Shown in pieces: positions 39,818 to 49,713 of a DNA stretch of 64,000 nt. Location: contig NZ_SLWN01000001.1 in NCBI RefSeq assembly GCF_004342025.1, forward strand, positions 186,001 through 250,000. The letters run 5' to 3'. The notes under the pieces are model-generated. The model ran no database searches and was not told the origin of the DNA. It saw only the letters and a list, made by a program, of their open reading frames with translations. Each line of letters opens with the position of its first letter. Within the stretch, counting starts at the first letter, position 1. The position numbers and the translations under genes were made by a program. This stretch comes from Kribbella steppae (lineage in GTDB: Bacteria > Actinomycetota > Actinomycetes > Propionibacteriales > Kribbellaceae).

Positions 39818-41401
39818 GTGAAGACTTCTCGCATCGTTGTAGCGATCGTTGCAGCCGGCACCTTTGCCGCCGCCGGAACGGCCCTGACCGCGACCGGCTC
39901 GCCGGTGCTGTCCGACGACCACGCGGACCTGATCCCCGGCATCCTGCCCGACGACCAGCCGTCCACCCCGACGGCCCCACCGACGCCCGCACCGGGCGGC
40001 CTCCAGGCCGGACCGTCGCAGGCGCCCGCCTGCACGGGCGTCACGATCACGCCCGGTCAGGACGCGACCCAGATCATCGACGACGCGCCGAACGGGACCA
40101 CGTTCTGCTTCGCCGCCGGTCTGCATCGCATCAGCCAGACCATCCGCCCGAAGCCCGACCAGGTGCTGGCCAGCGATCAGGGCGCCGTACTGACCGGATC
40201 GGTGCGGCTGACCAAGTGGTCCGCGTCCAACGGTGACTGGGTCACCACGGGCGCCCTCCCGCCGGCGTACAGGCAGACCGGGCAGTGTGAGGACAACGTC
40301 GCGAACATCTGCTACCTGCGCGAGCAGGTCTTCCTGGACGGGAAGCACCTGACCCGGGTGGCCGCCCGCGACAAGGTTGTCCCCGGCACCTTCTACGCCG
40401 ACTACCCCGCGAACGCGGTCTACCTGGGTGACGACCCGGCCGGGCGCTCGGTGGAGATGTCGAAGACCGACACCGCGATCCAGTCGAGTGCGAACGGCGT
40501 CACCGTGCGCGGCCTGACGATCGAGCACTTCGCCACGCCGCCGCAGGGTGGCGCGATCCAGCTCGGACTGGGCTGGAAGGTGTACGCCAACGACATCCGC
40601 TGGAACCACGCGGTCGGAGCGATGCTGGTCAACGCCGACAGCGCCGTACTGGAGAAGAACCTGATCCATCACAACGGTCAGCTCGGCATCGGGCAGTACA
40701 GCACGCTGAACGGCACCATCTCCGGCAACGAGGTGAGCTACAACAACACCGACGGTTTCTGGATCGCCGATTGGGAGTCCGGCGGGATCAAGACCACCTG
40801 GTCCAACGGCGGCTGGGTCACTGGCAACCTGATCAAGGCCAACCGCGGTGTCGGGCTGTGGAGCGACGCGTACGACGACGGCCGCACCTTCAACGCCAAC
40901 CAGATCATCGACAACGCGGCCGACGGCATCCGCTACGAGATCGGCCGCAACGGCACCATCGCGGACAACACGATCACCGGCAACGGCCTCGGTACCGGAC
41001 GCGGCTCGGGGACGTCGCTGTGGGACGGCGGCGGGATCAACGTCAACACGTCGTCGAACGTGCAGGTCCGCGACAACGTGGTCGCGAACAACGTGAACGG
41101 CATCTCGATCCAGTCCCGCACCCGCGGTTCCGGTCCGTGGGGCCTGAACCTGCTCCGCGACATCGTTGTCTCCGGCAATCAGGTGACCATGAAGGGCGGT
41201 ACCACCGCGACCGGGATGGTGCAGAACTCCGGTGCCGTCATCCCGACCGGCGAGGTCACTCTGAAGGCCAACACCTACATCCTCGACAGCCTCACCGCCG
41301 ACCGGTTCCAGAAGACCGGCCAGTGGTACAGCGCGACCGAATGGCGCCAGACCGGTCAGGATGCCGGCAGCACCTTCACGATCCGGAGCTTAGTGCGCTG
41401 A
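39818..41401 (+). CDS. Secreted right-handed beta-helix protein, paralogue 2
   Basis: This 527-residue protein starts at GTG 39818 after GGAGG (GTG 39797 is possible). It has a Sec signal peptide (SRIVVAIVAAGTFAAAGTALTATG), a short Pro/Thr linker and a beta-helix body nearly colinear with paralogue 1. Shared stretches include TIEHFA, NNTDGFWIADWESGGIK, GTGRGSGTSLWDGGGIN and ISIQSRTRGSGPWG. The four cysteines are conserved. Its 3' end overlaps the convergent reductase gene by 26 bases. The conserved Trp/Asp/Glu-rich core may be a carbohydrate-binding or catalytic face. Confidence 0.87.
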   Translation: MKTSRIVVAIVAAGTFAAAGTALTATGSPVLSDDHADLIPGILPDDQPSTPTAPPTPAPGGLQAGPSQAPACTGVTITPGQDATQIIDDAPNGTTFCFAAGLHRISQTIRPKPDQVLASDQGAVLTGSVRLTKWSASNGDWVTTGALPPAYRQTGQCEDNVANICYLREQVFLDGKHLTRVAARDKVVPGTFYADYPANAVYLGDDPAGRSVEMSKTDTAIQSSANGVTVRGLTIEHFATPPQGGAIQLGLGWKVYANDIRWNHAVGAMLVNADSAVLEKNLIHHNGQLGIGQYSTLNGTISGNEVSYNNTDGFWIADWESGGIKTTWSNGGWVTGNLIKANRGVGLWSDAYDDGRTFNANQIIDNAADGIRYEIGRNGTIADNTITGNGLGTGRGSGTSLWDGGGINVNTSSNVQVRDNVVANNVNGISIQSRTRGSGPWGLNLLRDIVVSGNQVTMKGGTTATGMVQNSGAVIPTGEVTLKANTYILDSLTADRFQKTGQWYSATEWRQTGQDAGSTFTIRSLVR

Positions 41402-42761
41402 CGTGCTCGACCAGCAGTTCGCGCAGGACCTGTGAGTTGCGCAAATCCGGTGTGAAGACGGAGTCCACACCCAGGAGTGCGTCGACCACAGCGGCCGGCT
41501 CGGAGGCGCCTGCGACAGCTGCCTTCAGCCGGTCGGCCTGCGGGTCGTCCAGGCTCGGAGTCTTCAGGACGTAGACCATCCAGGCCGCGACGGCCAACGA
41601 GATCACCCGGGGCTCGGCACCGGCGGCCAGGCGGTCGCGGACCGTGCCGAGCATCCGGACCGGCAGCTTGACCGAGCCGTCCATGGCGACCTGCGTCGTA
41701 CGGTGCTTCAACGCGGGATTGGCGAAGCGCTCCAGCACGGTGGCGCCGTACTCGGCCAGGTCCAAACCGTCGGGCGGGTTCAGGGTCGGTACGACGTCCT
41801 CGGTCATCAGCGCGCGGGCGAGCGTGGAGAGCTCGTCGTCGCGAACCGCTTCGGCGATCGTCTCGTAGCCGCGGAGCGCACCGAGGTAGGCGAGCATCGA
41901 GTGGGTGGCGTTGAGCATCCGGAGCTTGGCCTGCTCCCACGGCGCGACGTCCTGGGTGAGGACGGCACCGGCGCGCTCCCAGGCTGGGCGGTCGCCGACG
42001 AAGTCGTCCTCGATCACCCACTGCAGGAACGGCTCCGCGACCACGACCGCTTCGTCGCGTACGCCGAGCAGTCGCGCGGCCTCCGCACGGTCCGCGTCGG
42101 TCGTCGCCGGGACGATCCGGTCCACCATGCTGGCCGGGAAGCGGGTCGCCTCGAACACCTCGGGCACCTTGCCGAGGGCCTCGAAGTACTCCCCCACCAG
42201 CGTGCGCAGGAAGGGGCCGTTCGCAACCAGGTTGTCGCAGGACACGATCGTCAGCGGCTCGACCCGGCGCGCGAGCCCGGCAGCCAGCTGGCCGACCACG
42301 GTCCGCGGCGGGCGGCCGGTCAAGTCGGCCTGGATCTCCGGATCCTCGAGATCGAGCCCTGCCCCGGCGGCGCGGTAACCCTTCTCCGTGACCGTCAAGG
42401 TCACCACGGACACCGCCGGATCCGCGATCCGCGCGACGACGGCCTCCGGGTCCTCGGGTGCGGTCAGCACCTCGCGGATGCTCCCGATCACCTGGATCGA
42501 CGGGTCGCCCAGTCCGCGCTCCAGGACGGCGTACAGACCGTCCTGAGGTGCGAGCTGATCGCGAACCGTGGCCGAGCGCTGGCTCACCCCGGTGATCCCC
42601 CACCGCGTGTCCCCGCTGACCACGGCAGCCCGCTCGGTGAACACAGCCTGGTGCGCCCGGTGGAACGCACCCAGCCCGAGGTGGACGATGCCGACCGACA
42701 GCTGCCGCGGGTCGACCGCGGGGGCGACGGGAAGGTTGGTGAGACTCAGCCTGCTGCTCAA
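41376..42761 (-). CDS. Mannitol dehydrogenase family reductase (fructuronate/tagaturonate type)
   Basis: This protein of about 461 residues is a polyol-specific long-chain dehydrogenase. The NAD motif is SVGIVHLGLGAFHRAHQAVF, and the catalytic helix KLRMLNATHSMLAYLG has the conserved Lys, Asn and His. With uronate isomerase and a LacI-regulated importer close by, fructuronate or tagaturonate reduction is more likely than mannitol oxidation. TTG 42761 follows GAAAGAAG and gives a family-like start; GTG 42800 overlapping the permease is the alternative. It is the last gene of the LacI-led operon. Confidence 0.85.
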   Translation of the reverse strand: MSSRLSLTNLPVAPAVDPRQLSVGIVHLGLGAFHRAHQAVFTERAAVVSGDTRWGITGVSQRSATVRDQLAPQDGLYAVLERGLGDPSIQVIGSIREVLTAPEDPEAVVARIADPAVSVVTLTVTEKGYRAAGAGLDLEDPEIQADLTGRPPRTVVGQLAAGLARRVEPLTIVSCDNLVANGPFLRTLVGEYFEALGKVPEVFEATRFPASMVDRIVPATTDADRAEAARLLGVRDEAVVVAEPFLQWVIEDDFVGDRPAWERAGAVLTQDVAPWEQAKLRMLNATHSMLAYLGALRGYETIAEAVRDDELSTLARALMTEDVVPTLNPPDGLDLAEYGATVLERFANPALKHRTTQVAMDGSVKLPVRMLGTVRDRLAAGAEPRVISLAVAAWMVYVLKTPSLDDPQADRLKAAVAGASEPAAVVDALLGVDSVFTPDLRNSQVLRELLVEHVSALSSGS

Positions 42762-42774
42762 GCGACGACTTCTT

Positions 42775-43614
42775 TCACTCGGATGGTTCTTCTTTGACAC
42801 GGGCCACCAGTTGGGTGGGGTTGACGAAGCGCAATGCCACCACCAGCAGTACCAGCATCATGGCTGTGTACATGACGGCCATCGCGTCGACCGACTGCTG
42901 AGCACGGATGCCGGCCGCGGACATCGAGTAGTAGAGCGCGACCACCAGCGTCTGCGAGTCCGGCCCGGCGGTGAGGAAGGTCAGCTCGAACATCCCGACC
43001 GTCCGGACCAGCACCAGGATCGCCGAGGCCAGCAGACCGGGCACGAGCAGCGGCGCGAGGATCTTCAGGAATACCGCGCGGGTGTTCGCACCGAGCATCC
43101 GGGCCGCACTCTCGATCCGCGGGTCCACCTGCTCGATGAACGGTGTCATGGTCAGGATCACGAACGGCACCGACGGGACCAGGTTGGCCAGTACGACCCC
43201 GGAGAGGTGCCCGGCGAAGCCGAACTTGTAGAGCACGGTCGCGAGCGGGATGCCGTACGTGATCGGCGGCATCAGGATCGGCAGCAGGAAGGTCAGATAC
43301 ACCAGCCGCTTCCCCGGGAAGTTCTGCCGGGCCAGCACGTACGCCGCGGGAGCCCCGACCAGCACCGACAGTACGACGACCAGCCCCGACGCGAGCAGGG
43401 TCACCGAGATCACCTGGAGCAGGCCGAACTCGCGCCACGCATCGCCGTACCACTGGGTCGTGAAACCGCTCGGCACCCAGGTGTCGAACCAGCGCTTCCC
43501 GAACGAGCTGACCAGGACCGACCCGACCACACCGGCCAGGTTGACGAAGAAGAAGATGACCGCGGCCCAGATGAACCACGCGGTCGGGGTCGCTTTGATC
43601 GCTCGGCTGCTCAT
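42775..43614 (-). CDS. ABC transporter permease (PotC-like)
   Basis: This 279-residue membrane protein has six helices and the permease EAA loop IESAARMLGANTRAVFLKILAPLL. It is the second permease of the importer. Its start overlaps the first permease's stop as ATGA. The PotB/PotC style of the pair is shared by polyamine, iron and some sugar-acid importers. The hexuronate context suggests an acidic sugar as cargo. Confidence 0.9.
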   Translation of the reverse strand: MSSRAIKATPTAWFIWAAVIFFFVNLAGVVGSVLVSSFGKRWFDTWVPSGFTTQWYGDAWREFGLLQVISVTLLASGLVVVLSVLVGAPAAYVLARQNFPGKRLVYLTFLLPILMPPITYGIPLATVLYKFGFAGHLSGVVLANLVPSVPFVILTMTPFIEQVDPRIESAARMLGANTRAVFLKILAPLLVPGLLASAILVLVRTVGMFELTFLTAGPDSQTLVVALYYSMSAAGIRAQQSVDAMAVMYTAMMLVLLVVALRFVNPTQLVARVKEEPSE

Positions 43615-44495
43615 CCCTTGCCTCCCGTCGATCCGGTGTAGAGCCGAGCCCGCCAGAGCAAGACGATGACCACGACGACGAGCTCGACCGCGCCCATGAT
43701 CATCGCGATCGCCGACGCGTACGCGTAGTCGTACTGCTCGTACGCCGCCTGATACGCGGCGAGTGAGATCACCCGGGTCGAGCCGGCCGGGTTACCGACC
43801 AGGACGGCCGACGGGAAGACCGAGAACGCGAGTACGAACGTCAGCAGGAACGTCGTCGCGAGACCGGGCGCCAGCAATGGCAACGTGATCCGGCGGAACC
43901 GCTGCGACCGGGACGCGCCGAGGGTGGCGGCCGCACGCTCGAGGGTCGGGTCGATCCCGCTCAGATACGACAGCACCAGCAGGAACGCGAACGGGAACCC
44001 GGTGATGATGAGCGAGAAGAACACACCCCAGTAGTTGTTGGTCAACCGGACCGGGTCGTCGATGAGGTGCAGCGACATCAGCACCCGGTTGAACCACCCG
44101 GTCGGGCCGAGATAGTTCAGCAGCCCTTGTGCCGTCAGCACGGTCCCGAGGGTGATCGGTACGACGAGCAGCGTCGTGAGCAGCCGTTTGCCGCGGAAGC
44201 GCCCACGCATCCGGAACGCGATCGGCACGGCTGCCAGCACGTTCAGCAGCGCGGCCGGTAAGGAGATCTTCAGCGTGGTGAGGATCGTGTCGCGCTGGTA
44301 GGCGTCGTCGAAGAATTTCTGGTAGTTGGCCAGCACGCCGCCGCCGTTCATCGGCTGGAACGACAAGCTCAGCCCGTAGAGGAACGGGTAGATGAACAGC
44401 AGCAGCACGAAGATCGTGGCCGGCAGCAACAACCAGAGCTTCCGGTCGACGCCACGTTCGGCCAGGCGGTGCTGCCAGCTGAGGGTATTGCTCAT
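43611..44495 (-). CDS. ABC transporter permease (PotB-like)
   Basis: This 294-residue inner-membrane permease has an N-terminal LWLLLPATIFVLLLFIYPFL helix and an EAA loop LERAAATLGASRSQRFRRIT that contacts the ATPase. It overlaps the ATPase gene by four bases and the second permease by four bases, so the transporter is made as one coupled unit. Confidence 0.9.
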   Translation of the reverse strand: MSNTLSWQHRLAERGVDRKLWLLLPATIFVLLLFIYPFLYGLSLSFQPMNGGGVLANYQKFFDDAYQRDTILTTLKISLPAALLNVLAAVPIAFRMRGRFRGKRLLTTLLVVPITLGTVLTAQGLLNYLGPTGWFNRVLMSLHLIDDPVRLTNNYWGVFFSLIITGFPFAFLLVLSYLSGIDPTLERAAATLGASRSQRFRRITLPLLAPGLATTFLLTFVLAFSVFPSAVLVGNPAGSTRVISLAAYQAAYEQYDYAYASAIAMIMGAVELVVVVIVLLWRARLYTGSTGGKG

Positions 44496-45601
44496 ACCGC
44501 AAGCCCTGCGGAGGCCAGCTCGGCGGCGGGACGATCGGCGGCGCCGTCGGACGGATACACCAGCAGCCGTCCGGGGCTGATCGTGATCGACACCTGCTCG
44601 CCGGCTTCGGTCTTGCGCTCAGTGCGGGCGTGCAGCCGGGTGCCGTCGTCCAGCATGATCTCGATGGCGCATTCGCGGCCTTGGTACTCGACGACCTCGA
44701 CCCTGCCCTTCAGCCCGGCGATGTCCTCGCTACCCAGCTTCACGTCTTCAGGCCGTACTGCTGCGACCACGTCGTCGCCGGTGGCGACCTCACCTTGCGG
44801 TACGCCGTCGATCGTCGTACCACCGAGAGGTACGGCGACCGCGTCGCCGCTGACCCGGCCGGCGGTGAGCGGCAACAGATTGCGGTAGCCCATGAAGTCG
44901 GCGACGTGCCAGCTGGACGGTTTGGTGTGAACCTCCTCGGGCGTGCCGATCTGCTGCACCCGGCCCTGGCGCATGACGACCAGGCGATCGGCCATGCTGA
45001 GGGCTTCCTCCTGATCGTGGGTGACGTACACCGTGGTCAGGCCCAGCGACTGGTGCAGGCGGCGGATCTCGGTGCGCATCTCCAGCCGGAGCTTGGCGTC
45101 CAGGTTGCTGAGCGGTTCGTCCATCAGCACCAGCGACGGCTCGAGCACCGTCGCGCGCGCGATCGCGACACGCTGCTGTTGACCACCCGACAGTTGACCG
45201 GGCAGCTTCGAGGCGTGGTCCTCGAGCCGGACCATCTCGATCGCAGCGGTCGTCCGGCGCCGTACCTCGTCCTTCGGCAGGCGCTGCATCCGTAGGCCGA
45301 AGGCGATGTTGTCGCGGACGGTCAGATGCGGGAAGAGCGCGTAGTTCTGGAAGACCATGCCGAAGCCGCGCTTCTCCGGCGGCAGCGTGTCGATCCGGCG
45401 GTCGTCCTGCCAGATGCTGCCGGCGGTCAGCGGCAGCAGCCCGGCCAGGCAGTTCAGCGCGGTGGACTTGCCACAGCCGGACGGCCCGAGCAGGGCGATG
45501 AACTCGCCCCGCTCGATGGTCAGATCCAGCCCGGCCAGGGCGTCCGCCGTACCGAACCGTCGGCCAACACCCTCGAGCCGCAGCCGGTTGAAACCACTCA
45601 C
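44492..45601 (-). CDS. ABC transporter ATP-binding protein (PotA/MalK-like)
   Basis: This 369-residue ATPase powers the importer. It has Walker A LLGPSGCGKST, the Q loop FQNYALFPHLTVRDN, signature LSGGQQQRVAIARA, Walker B LVLMDEPLSNLDAKLR, the switch His in VTHDQEEALSMAD, and a C-terminal TOBE domain (about residues 280-355) that may sense substrate or regulators. GTG 45601 overlaps the binding-protein stop as GTGA. The much longer open frame upstream is shadow of the binding-protein gene. Confidence 0.92.
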   Translation of the reverse strand: MSGFNRLRLEGVGRRFGTADALAGLDLTIERGEFIALLGPSGCGKSTALNCLAGLLPLTAGSIWQDDRRIDTLPPEKRGFGMVFQNYALFPHLTVRDNIAFGLRMQRLPKDEVRRRTTAAIEMVRLEDHASKLPGQLSGGQQQRVAIARATVLEPSLVLMDEPLSNLDAKLRLEMRTEIRRLHQSLGLTTVYVTHDQEEALSMADRLVVMRQGRVQQIGTPEEVHTKPSSWHVADFMGYRNLLPLTAGRVSGDAVAVPLGGTTIDGVPQGEVATGDDVVAAVRPEDVKLGSEDIAGLKGRVEVVEYQGRECAIEIMLDDGTRLHARTERKTEAGEQVSITISPGRLLVYPSDGAADRPAAELASAGLAV

Positions 45602-46830
45602 GACTTCTTGACCTTGCTGCCGCCGACCTCGCGGTCCCACTTGTCGAAGGCCGCGACCAGGCTCTTCGCGTCCAGCGGCACCTCGGTCGGATTGTCGGCA
45701 ATCAGTTTGTCGTACTCCGGGCGGCCGAACTCGGCGATAGCGTCCTTGCTCTCCTGCGGTGCCTGGGCCAGTTCGACACCCTTGATCGCCGGGCCGGGGT
45801 AGAAGTAGCCCTTGTCGTACGCCTTCGCCTGCTGCTCCGGGGTGAGCATGAAGTTCAGCAGTTGCAGGATCGCGGCCTGCTTGTCGGTCGAGACACCCTT
45901 CGGTACGACGGCGTAGTGCGCGTCGGTGACCCAGTGGAACCCCTTCAGCGGGGTGATCGCGGCTTCCTTCGGCACAGTACCGAGCACTCGCGGGTTGATG
46001 TCCCAGCCCGTCGTACTGGCGATGATGGTCGCGGAGCCGTTGGCCAGCGCCTTCATCGTGTCCGCGGTGCCGGACGGGTAGAAGTCGACGTACTGGTTGA
46101 GCTCCTCGAGGTACGCCCAGGTCTTGTCCCAGCCGTTGATCGGGTCCTTCGGGTCCTTGTCGCCGAGGATGTACGGCAGGCCCATCAGGAAGGTGCGGCC
46201 GGGACCGGAGTTGGCCGGGCGGGCGTACATGACCTTGCCCTTGTTGGCCTTCGCGTAGGCGAGCAACTCCTCGGCCGTCGTGGGCGGCGTCGGGACCTTG
46301 GCCGGCAGGTACTCCAGTAGTGGGCCGGACGGGTAGTAGGTGACGGTGATGCCGCTGTTGCCGGCCAGCTCCTGCATCTTCTGCGCGGGCGGCAGGTAGT
46401 CCTTCATCCCGGCGACGCGATCGGCGTACTTGGGCAGCAGATCCAGCCACAGACCCTGCTCACGACCGGCGGCCAGGCCGTCGGTGCCGGTCAGGACGAT
46501 GTCGAGGTCGACGCGGTTCGCGTTCTGCTGGGCCTTGATCTTGCCGGCCAGCTCAGGCGCCGGCGCCTTGGAATAGGTCACCTTGGAGATGACGTCGGGG
46601 TGCTGCTTGACGAACTCGTCGATCATCCCCTGGGTCAGCTGCAGGTTGCCGGCCACGTCGAGGATGTTCAGCGTCACCGCCTTCGACGGCTTGTCCGGTA
46701 CGTCGCCGGTGCTCTCGGCCACCGGCTGGTTGGTGGTCGGTGCGCCGCATGCGGTCAGTACAGCGATCGCGCCGATCGCGGCGATCAGGCGGCGGTTCTT
46801 GCGATGGCCGATTCTCCGCTGAATGGGCAT
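45598..46830 (-). CDS. ABC transporter substrate-binding lipoprotein
   Basis: This 410-residue extracellular binding protein has a lipoprotein signal (RRLIAAIGAIAVLTACGAP) that anchors it outside the membrane. The mature part is a type II periplasmic-binding fold of the extracellular solute-binding (spermidine/putrescine or iron-like) group. It lies directly behind the LacI gene and before the ATPase gene. The ligand is not visible from sequence; a uronate or its oligomer would suit the operon. Confidence 0.9.
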   Translation of the reverse strand: MPIQRRIGHRKNRRLIAAIGAIAVLTACGAPTTNQPVAESTGDVPDKPSKAVTLNILDVAGNLQLTQGMIDEFVKQHPDVISKVTYSKAPAPELAGKIKAQQNANRVDLDIVLTGTDGLAAGREQGLWLDLLPKYADRVAGMKDYLPPAQKMQELAGNSGITVTYYPSGPLLEYLPAKVPTPPTTAEELLAYAKANKGKVMYARPANSGPGRTFLMGLPYILGDKDPKDPINGWDKTWAYLEELNQYVDFYPSGTADTMKALANGSATIIASTTGWDINPRVLGTVPKEAAITPLKGFHWVTDAHYAVVPKGVSTDKQAAILQLLNFMLTPEQQAKAYDKGYFYPGPAIKGVELAQAPQESKDAIAEFGRPEYDKLIADNPTEVPLDAKSLVAAFDKWDREVGGSKVKKS

Positions 46831-46890
46831 CGGGAGTGTCTCCTCTGGATCAAGGGCGGTCCCGGCCGGAGCCAGGGTTGATCACGCGAA

Positions 46891-47886
46891 TCAGTGGTGT
46901 GGTGCGGGGCCGGTGGACTCCCGGACGATGAGCTCGCCGTGCAAGGTGCCGCGGGTGGCGATGGCGGTGTCGGGATCCGGGTCGTCGAGGACGGCCAGCA
47001 ACAGCTCCACCGCGATCCGGCCGGCCTCCTGTTTCGGCAGCCGGACCGTGGTCAGGGCGGGCCTGGCCATCCGGGACATGGCGATGTCGTCGATGCCGAC
47101 CACGCTGAGGTCGCCGGGCACCGAGATCCCCCGTGCGTGCAACCGGGCCAGCAGCCCGATCGCGACCAGGTCGTTGTAGGTGACCACCGCGGTGGCGCCG
47201 GTGGCGACGGCCTGGTCCGCCGCCGCCATGCCGCCCTCGTACGTCGGCGCGAAGCTGCCGACCCGGGCCAGCTCGGCACCCTGGTCGTAGAGGGCGTTGC
47301 TGAGGCCGAGGCTGCGGTGCTGGGTCGACCACGAGGTGACCGGTCCGCCGACCCAGGCGATCCGCCGGTGGCCGAGCGCCACCAGATGGGCGACCGCCTG
47401 CTGCATGCCCTCCTCGTTGTCGTAGATGATGCCGGGCACGCCCTCGGCGGTGCGGTTGACCAGTACGACGTTCGTCTCCTGGGCGATCGCGGACAGGTCG
47501 GCGTCGCTCGCACGGGGTGAGCACAGGATCAGCCCGTCGACCTGTTTGGCCAGTGCACGCACCAGGCCGACCTCGGCCGTCGCGTCCTCGTCGGTGTCCG
47601 CGACGAAGACAGCCACGTCGTACCGACGGGCGCGGGCCTGGACGCCCTTGGCGACACTGGCGAAGAACGGGTTGGCGAGGTCAGGCACGACCAGGCCGAT
47701 GTTGCCGGTCCGGCCGGTGATCAGGCCGCGGGCGGCCCGGTTCGGCTGGTAGCCGAGCTGCTCGACCGCGGCGGCGACCCGGGCCCGGGTGGCGGCGTTG
47801 ACCATCTCCGGCATCGAGAGCGCACGGGACACAGTCGACGGCGACACGCCGGCCAGCCGCGCCACGTCACGGATGGTCGCGGGCAT
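46891..47886 (-). CDS. LacI family repressor of the uronate operon
   Basis: This 331-residue full-length LacI/GalR regulator has the helix-turn-helix TIRDVARLAGVSPSTVSRAL, the hinge LGYQPNRAARGLITGRTGNIG and an intact two-lobed sugar-binding domain (PGIIYDNEEGMQQAVAHLVALGHRRIAWVGG). The ATG at 47886 follows a perfect AGGAGG. It is the first gene of a six-gene operon with the importer and the reductase, so it probably controls itself and those genes. Uronate isomerase is divergent, and palindromic sites lie in between. Confidence 0.92.
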   Translation of the reverse strand: MPATIRDVARLAGVSPSTVSRALSMPEMVNAATRARVAAAVEQLGYQPNRAARGLITGRTGNIGLVVPDLANPFFASVAKGVQARARRYDVAVFVADTDEDATAEVGLVRALAKQVDGLILCSPRASDADLSAIAQETNVVLVNRTAEGVPGIIYDNEEGMQQAVAHLVALGHRRIAWVGGPVTSWSTQHRSLGLSNALYDQGAELARVGSFAPTYEGGMAAADQAVATGATAVVTYNDLVAIGLLARLHARGISVPGDLSVVGIDDIAMSRMARPALTTVRLPKQEAGRIAVELLLAVLDDPDPDTAIATRGTLHGELIVRESTGPAPHH

Positions 47887-47935
47887 GGTCACCTCCTCCT
47901 GGCTCGGCCCAGCCCCAACTCACGCCGCTGAGTCT

Positions 47936-48060
47936 GCAATCGGTTTCACCGATGTGTCAAGACCTCACACCCTCGCCATCGCGGCCTGAAGAAATCGCCT
48001 TGTGGACAAAGGGTTGTGTCGCGCCGGAGTGACTGCAATCCTTTGCAGCAGCCGTTGCAG
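47936..48060. promoter_or_regulatory. Operators in the LacI/uronate isomerase divergent region
   Basis: ATCGGT-TTC-ACCGAT at 47939-47953 is a perfect inverted repeat close to LacI-type AAACCG sites. A second palindrome, CTGCAA-TCCT-TTGCAG, lies at 48033-48048, with a further TTGCAG half-site at 48055. The word CTGCAATC occurs in both. The sites could coordinate the divergent genes. Confidence 0.5.
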
Positions 48061-48081
48061 CCGACCCCTCACGGAGGACCC

Positions 48082-49512
48082 ATGCCGAAGGCACTGCAGC
48101 CCCATCCGGACCGCGCTCTGCCCGCCGGCGAGGCACGTGACATCGCCCGGCGGATCCACGCGTCGACGAAGGACCTGCCGCTGCTCTGCCTGCACGGGCA
48201 CGTCGACATCGCGTTGTTCGCCACCGACGCACCGTTCGGCGACCCGGCCGAGCTGCTGGTGGTCCCGGACCACTACGTCACCCGGATGCTGATCTCGCAG
48301 GGCATCTCCCCCGAGCGCCTCGGGGTGCCCCGCCGCGACGGCGCCCCGGCCGCCGACCCGCGGGAGATCTGGCGGGAGTTCTGCGCGAACTGGCACCTCT
48401 TCCGGGCCACCCCGAGCCGGTACTGGCTGGAGCACGAGTTCGCCGAGGTGCTCGGCGTCACGACCCATCCGTCGGCGGAGACCGCGGACGAGCTGTACGA
48501 CCAGATCTCCGCACGGCTCGCCGAGCCCGAGTTCCGGCCGCGGGCCTTGCTCGACCGGTTCGCGATCGAGCTGATCTCCACCACCGACGCCGCCACGGAC
48601 GACCTGGCCCAGCACGCCAAGGTGGCCGCGGACCTGCCCGGCCGAGTGATCCCGACCTTCCGCCCGGATGCCGTCGTACACCCCAACCGGCCGGACTGGA
48701 GCGACCTCATCCAGCAGCTCGGGGCGTTGGCCGACGTCGACACCTCGACGTACGACGGGTATCTGCAGGCGCTCCGGCAACGGCGTCAGGTCTTTGTGGA
48801 GGCGGGTGCGCGGGCGACCGACCACGGGCACCTGAGTGCGGCCGCCATTCCGCTGTCCGATGCGGAGGCTGCGCGGATCTACGCGGGTGCGTTGAAGGGT
48901 GACGTGTCGGCGGAGGACGCGAGCGCGTTCGCCGGCCACATGCTGTACCAGTCGGCGGTGATGTCGGCCGAGGACGGCTTGGTGATGCAGCTGCACCCCG
49001 GCGTACTGCGGGATCACGATCCGGCGATCCACTCGACGTACGGGCCGGACAAGGGGCACGACATCCCGGTGGCGGCCGAGTTCACCCGGTCACTGCAGCC
49101 GTTGCTCGAGCGGTTCGGGCACGCGGCGGGCTTCCGGATGGTGCTGTTCACTGTGGACGAGACGGTCTACTCGCGGGAGCTCGCGCCACTGGCCGGTGTG
49201 TACTCCGCGGTGCGGCTCGGAGCGCCGTGGTGGTTCCTCGACAGTCCGGACGGGATGCGCCGCTTCCGCGAGCTGGTCACCGAGACCGCCGGCTTCTACA
49301 ACACCTCCGGCTTCGTCGACGACACCCGGGCGTTCCTGTCCATCCCGGCCCGCCACGACCTGGCCCGTCGCATCGACGCCGGCTATCTGGCCAACCTGGT
49401 CCTCCAGCACCGCCTCGACGAGGACGACGCCTTCCAAGTGGCCCGGGATCTCGCCTACAACCTCGCCCGAGACACCTACCTCAGCGGGCCGGGCGTACCG
49501 TCGAACGGGTAG
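48082..49512 (+). CDS. uxaC: Uronate isomerase
   Basis: This 476-residue metal-dependent amidohydrolase-fold enzyme converts glucuronate to fructuronate or galacturonate to tagaturonate. Family marks include PLLCLHGHVDIALF near the N terminus, DHYVTRMLISQGI, ISTTDAATDDL, VMQLHPGVLRDH and the end region RRIDAGYLANLVLQHRLDEDDA. CGGAGG precedes the ATG at 48082. Its product is the substrate of the reductase encoded across the divergent LacI operon, so both halves of the divergon form one pathway. Confidence 0.94.
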   Translation: MPKALQPHPDRALPAGEARDIARRIHASTKDLPLLCLHGHVDIALFATDAPFGDPAELLVVPDHYVTRMLISQGISPERLGVPRRDGAPAADPREIWREFCANWHLFRATPSRYWLEHEFAEVLGVTTHPSAETADELYDQISARLAEPEFRPRALLDRFAIELISTTDAATDDLAQHAKVAADLPGRVIPTFRPDAVVHPNRPDWSDLIQQLGALADVDTSTYDGYLQALRQRRQVFVEAGARATDHGHLSAAAIPLSDAEAARIYAGALKGDVSAEDASAFAGHMLYQSAVMSAEDGLVMQLHPGVLRDHDPAIHSTYGPDKGHDIPVAAEFTRSLQPLLERFGHAAGFRMVLFTVDETVYSRELAPLAGVYSAVRLGAPWWFLDSPDGMRRFRELVTETAGFYNTSGFVDDTRAFLSIPARHDLARRIDAGYLANLVLQHRLDEDDAFQVARDLAYNLARDTYLSGPGVPSNG

Positions 49513-49713
49513 TAGTCGGACACACCCAGTCGGCCAGGCCCACCTGACGCCTAGCCGCTGCGGCCAGACCTGTGGGCGGCTGACCACTACCCGTCGTTCG
49601 GTACACCTGGCGAATCATCGCTGTGGGCTGCCGCCCGACCCGGGCGAGGGCGGACCTCGGGTGCCGGTAGTCTCCACCAGATCTGTTCGCCGGGGGCGGG
49701 TGAAGGGACCTTG

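Noticed and set aside
41376..42761. Mannitol dehydrogenase as the firm function
   Set aside because: The family is correct, but the uronate isomerase, LacI and importer context makes fructuronate or tagaturonate reduction more probable, so no mannitol gene symbol was given.
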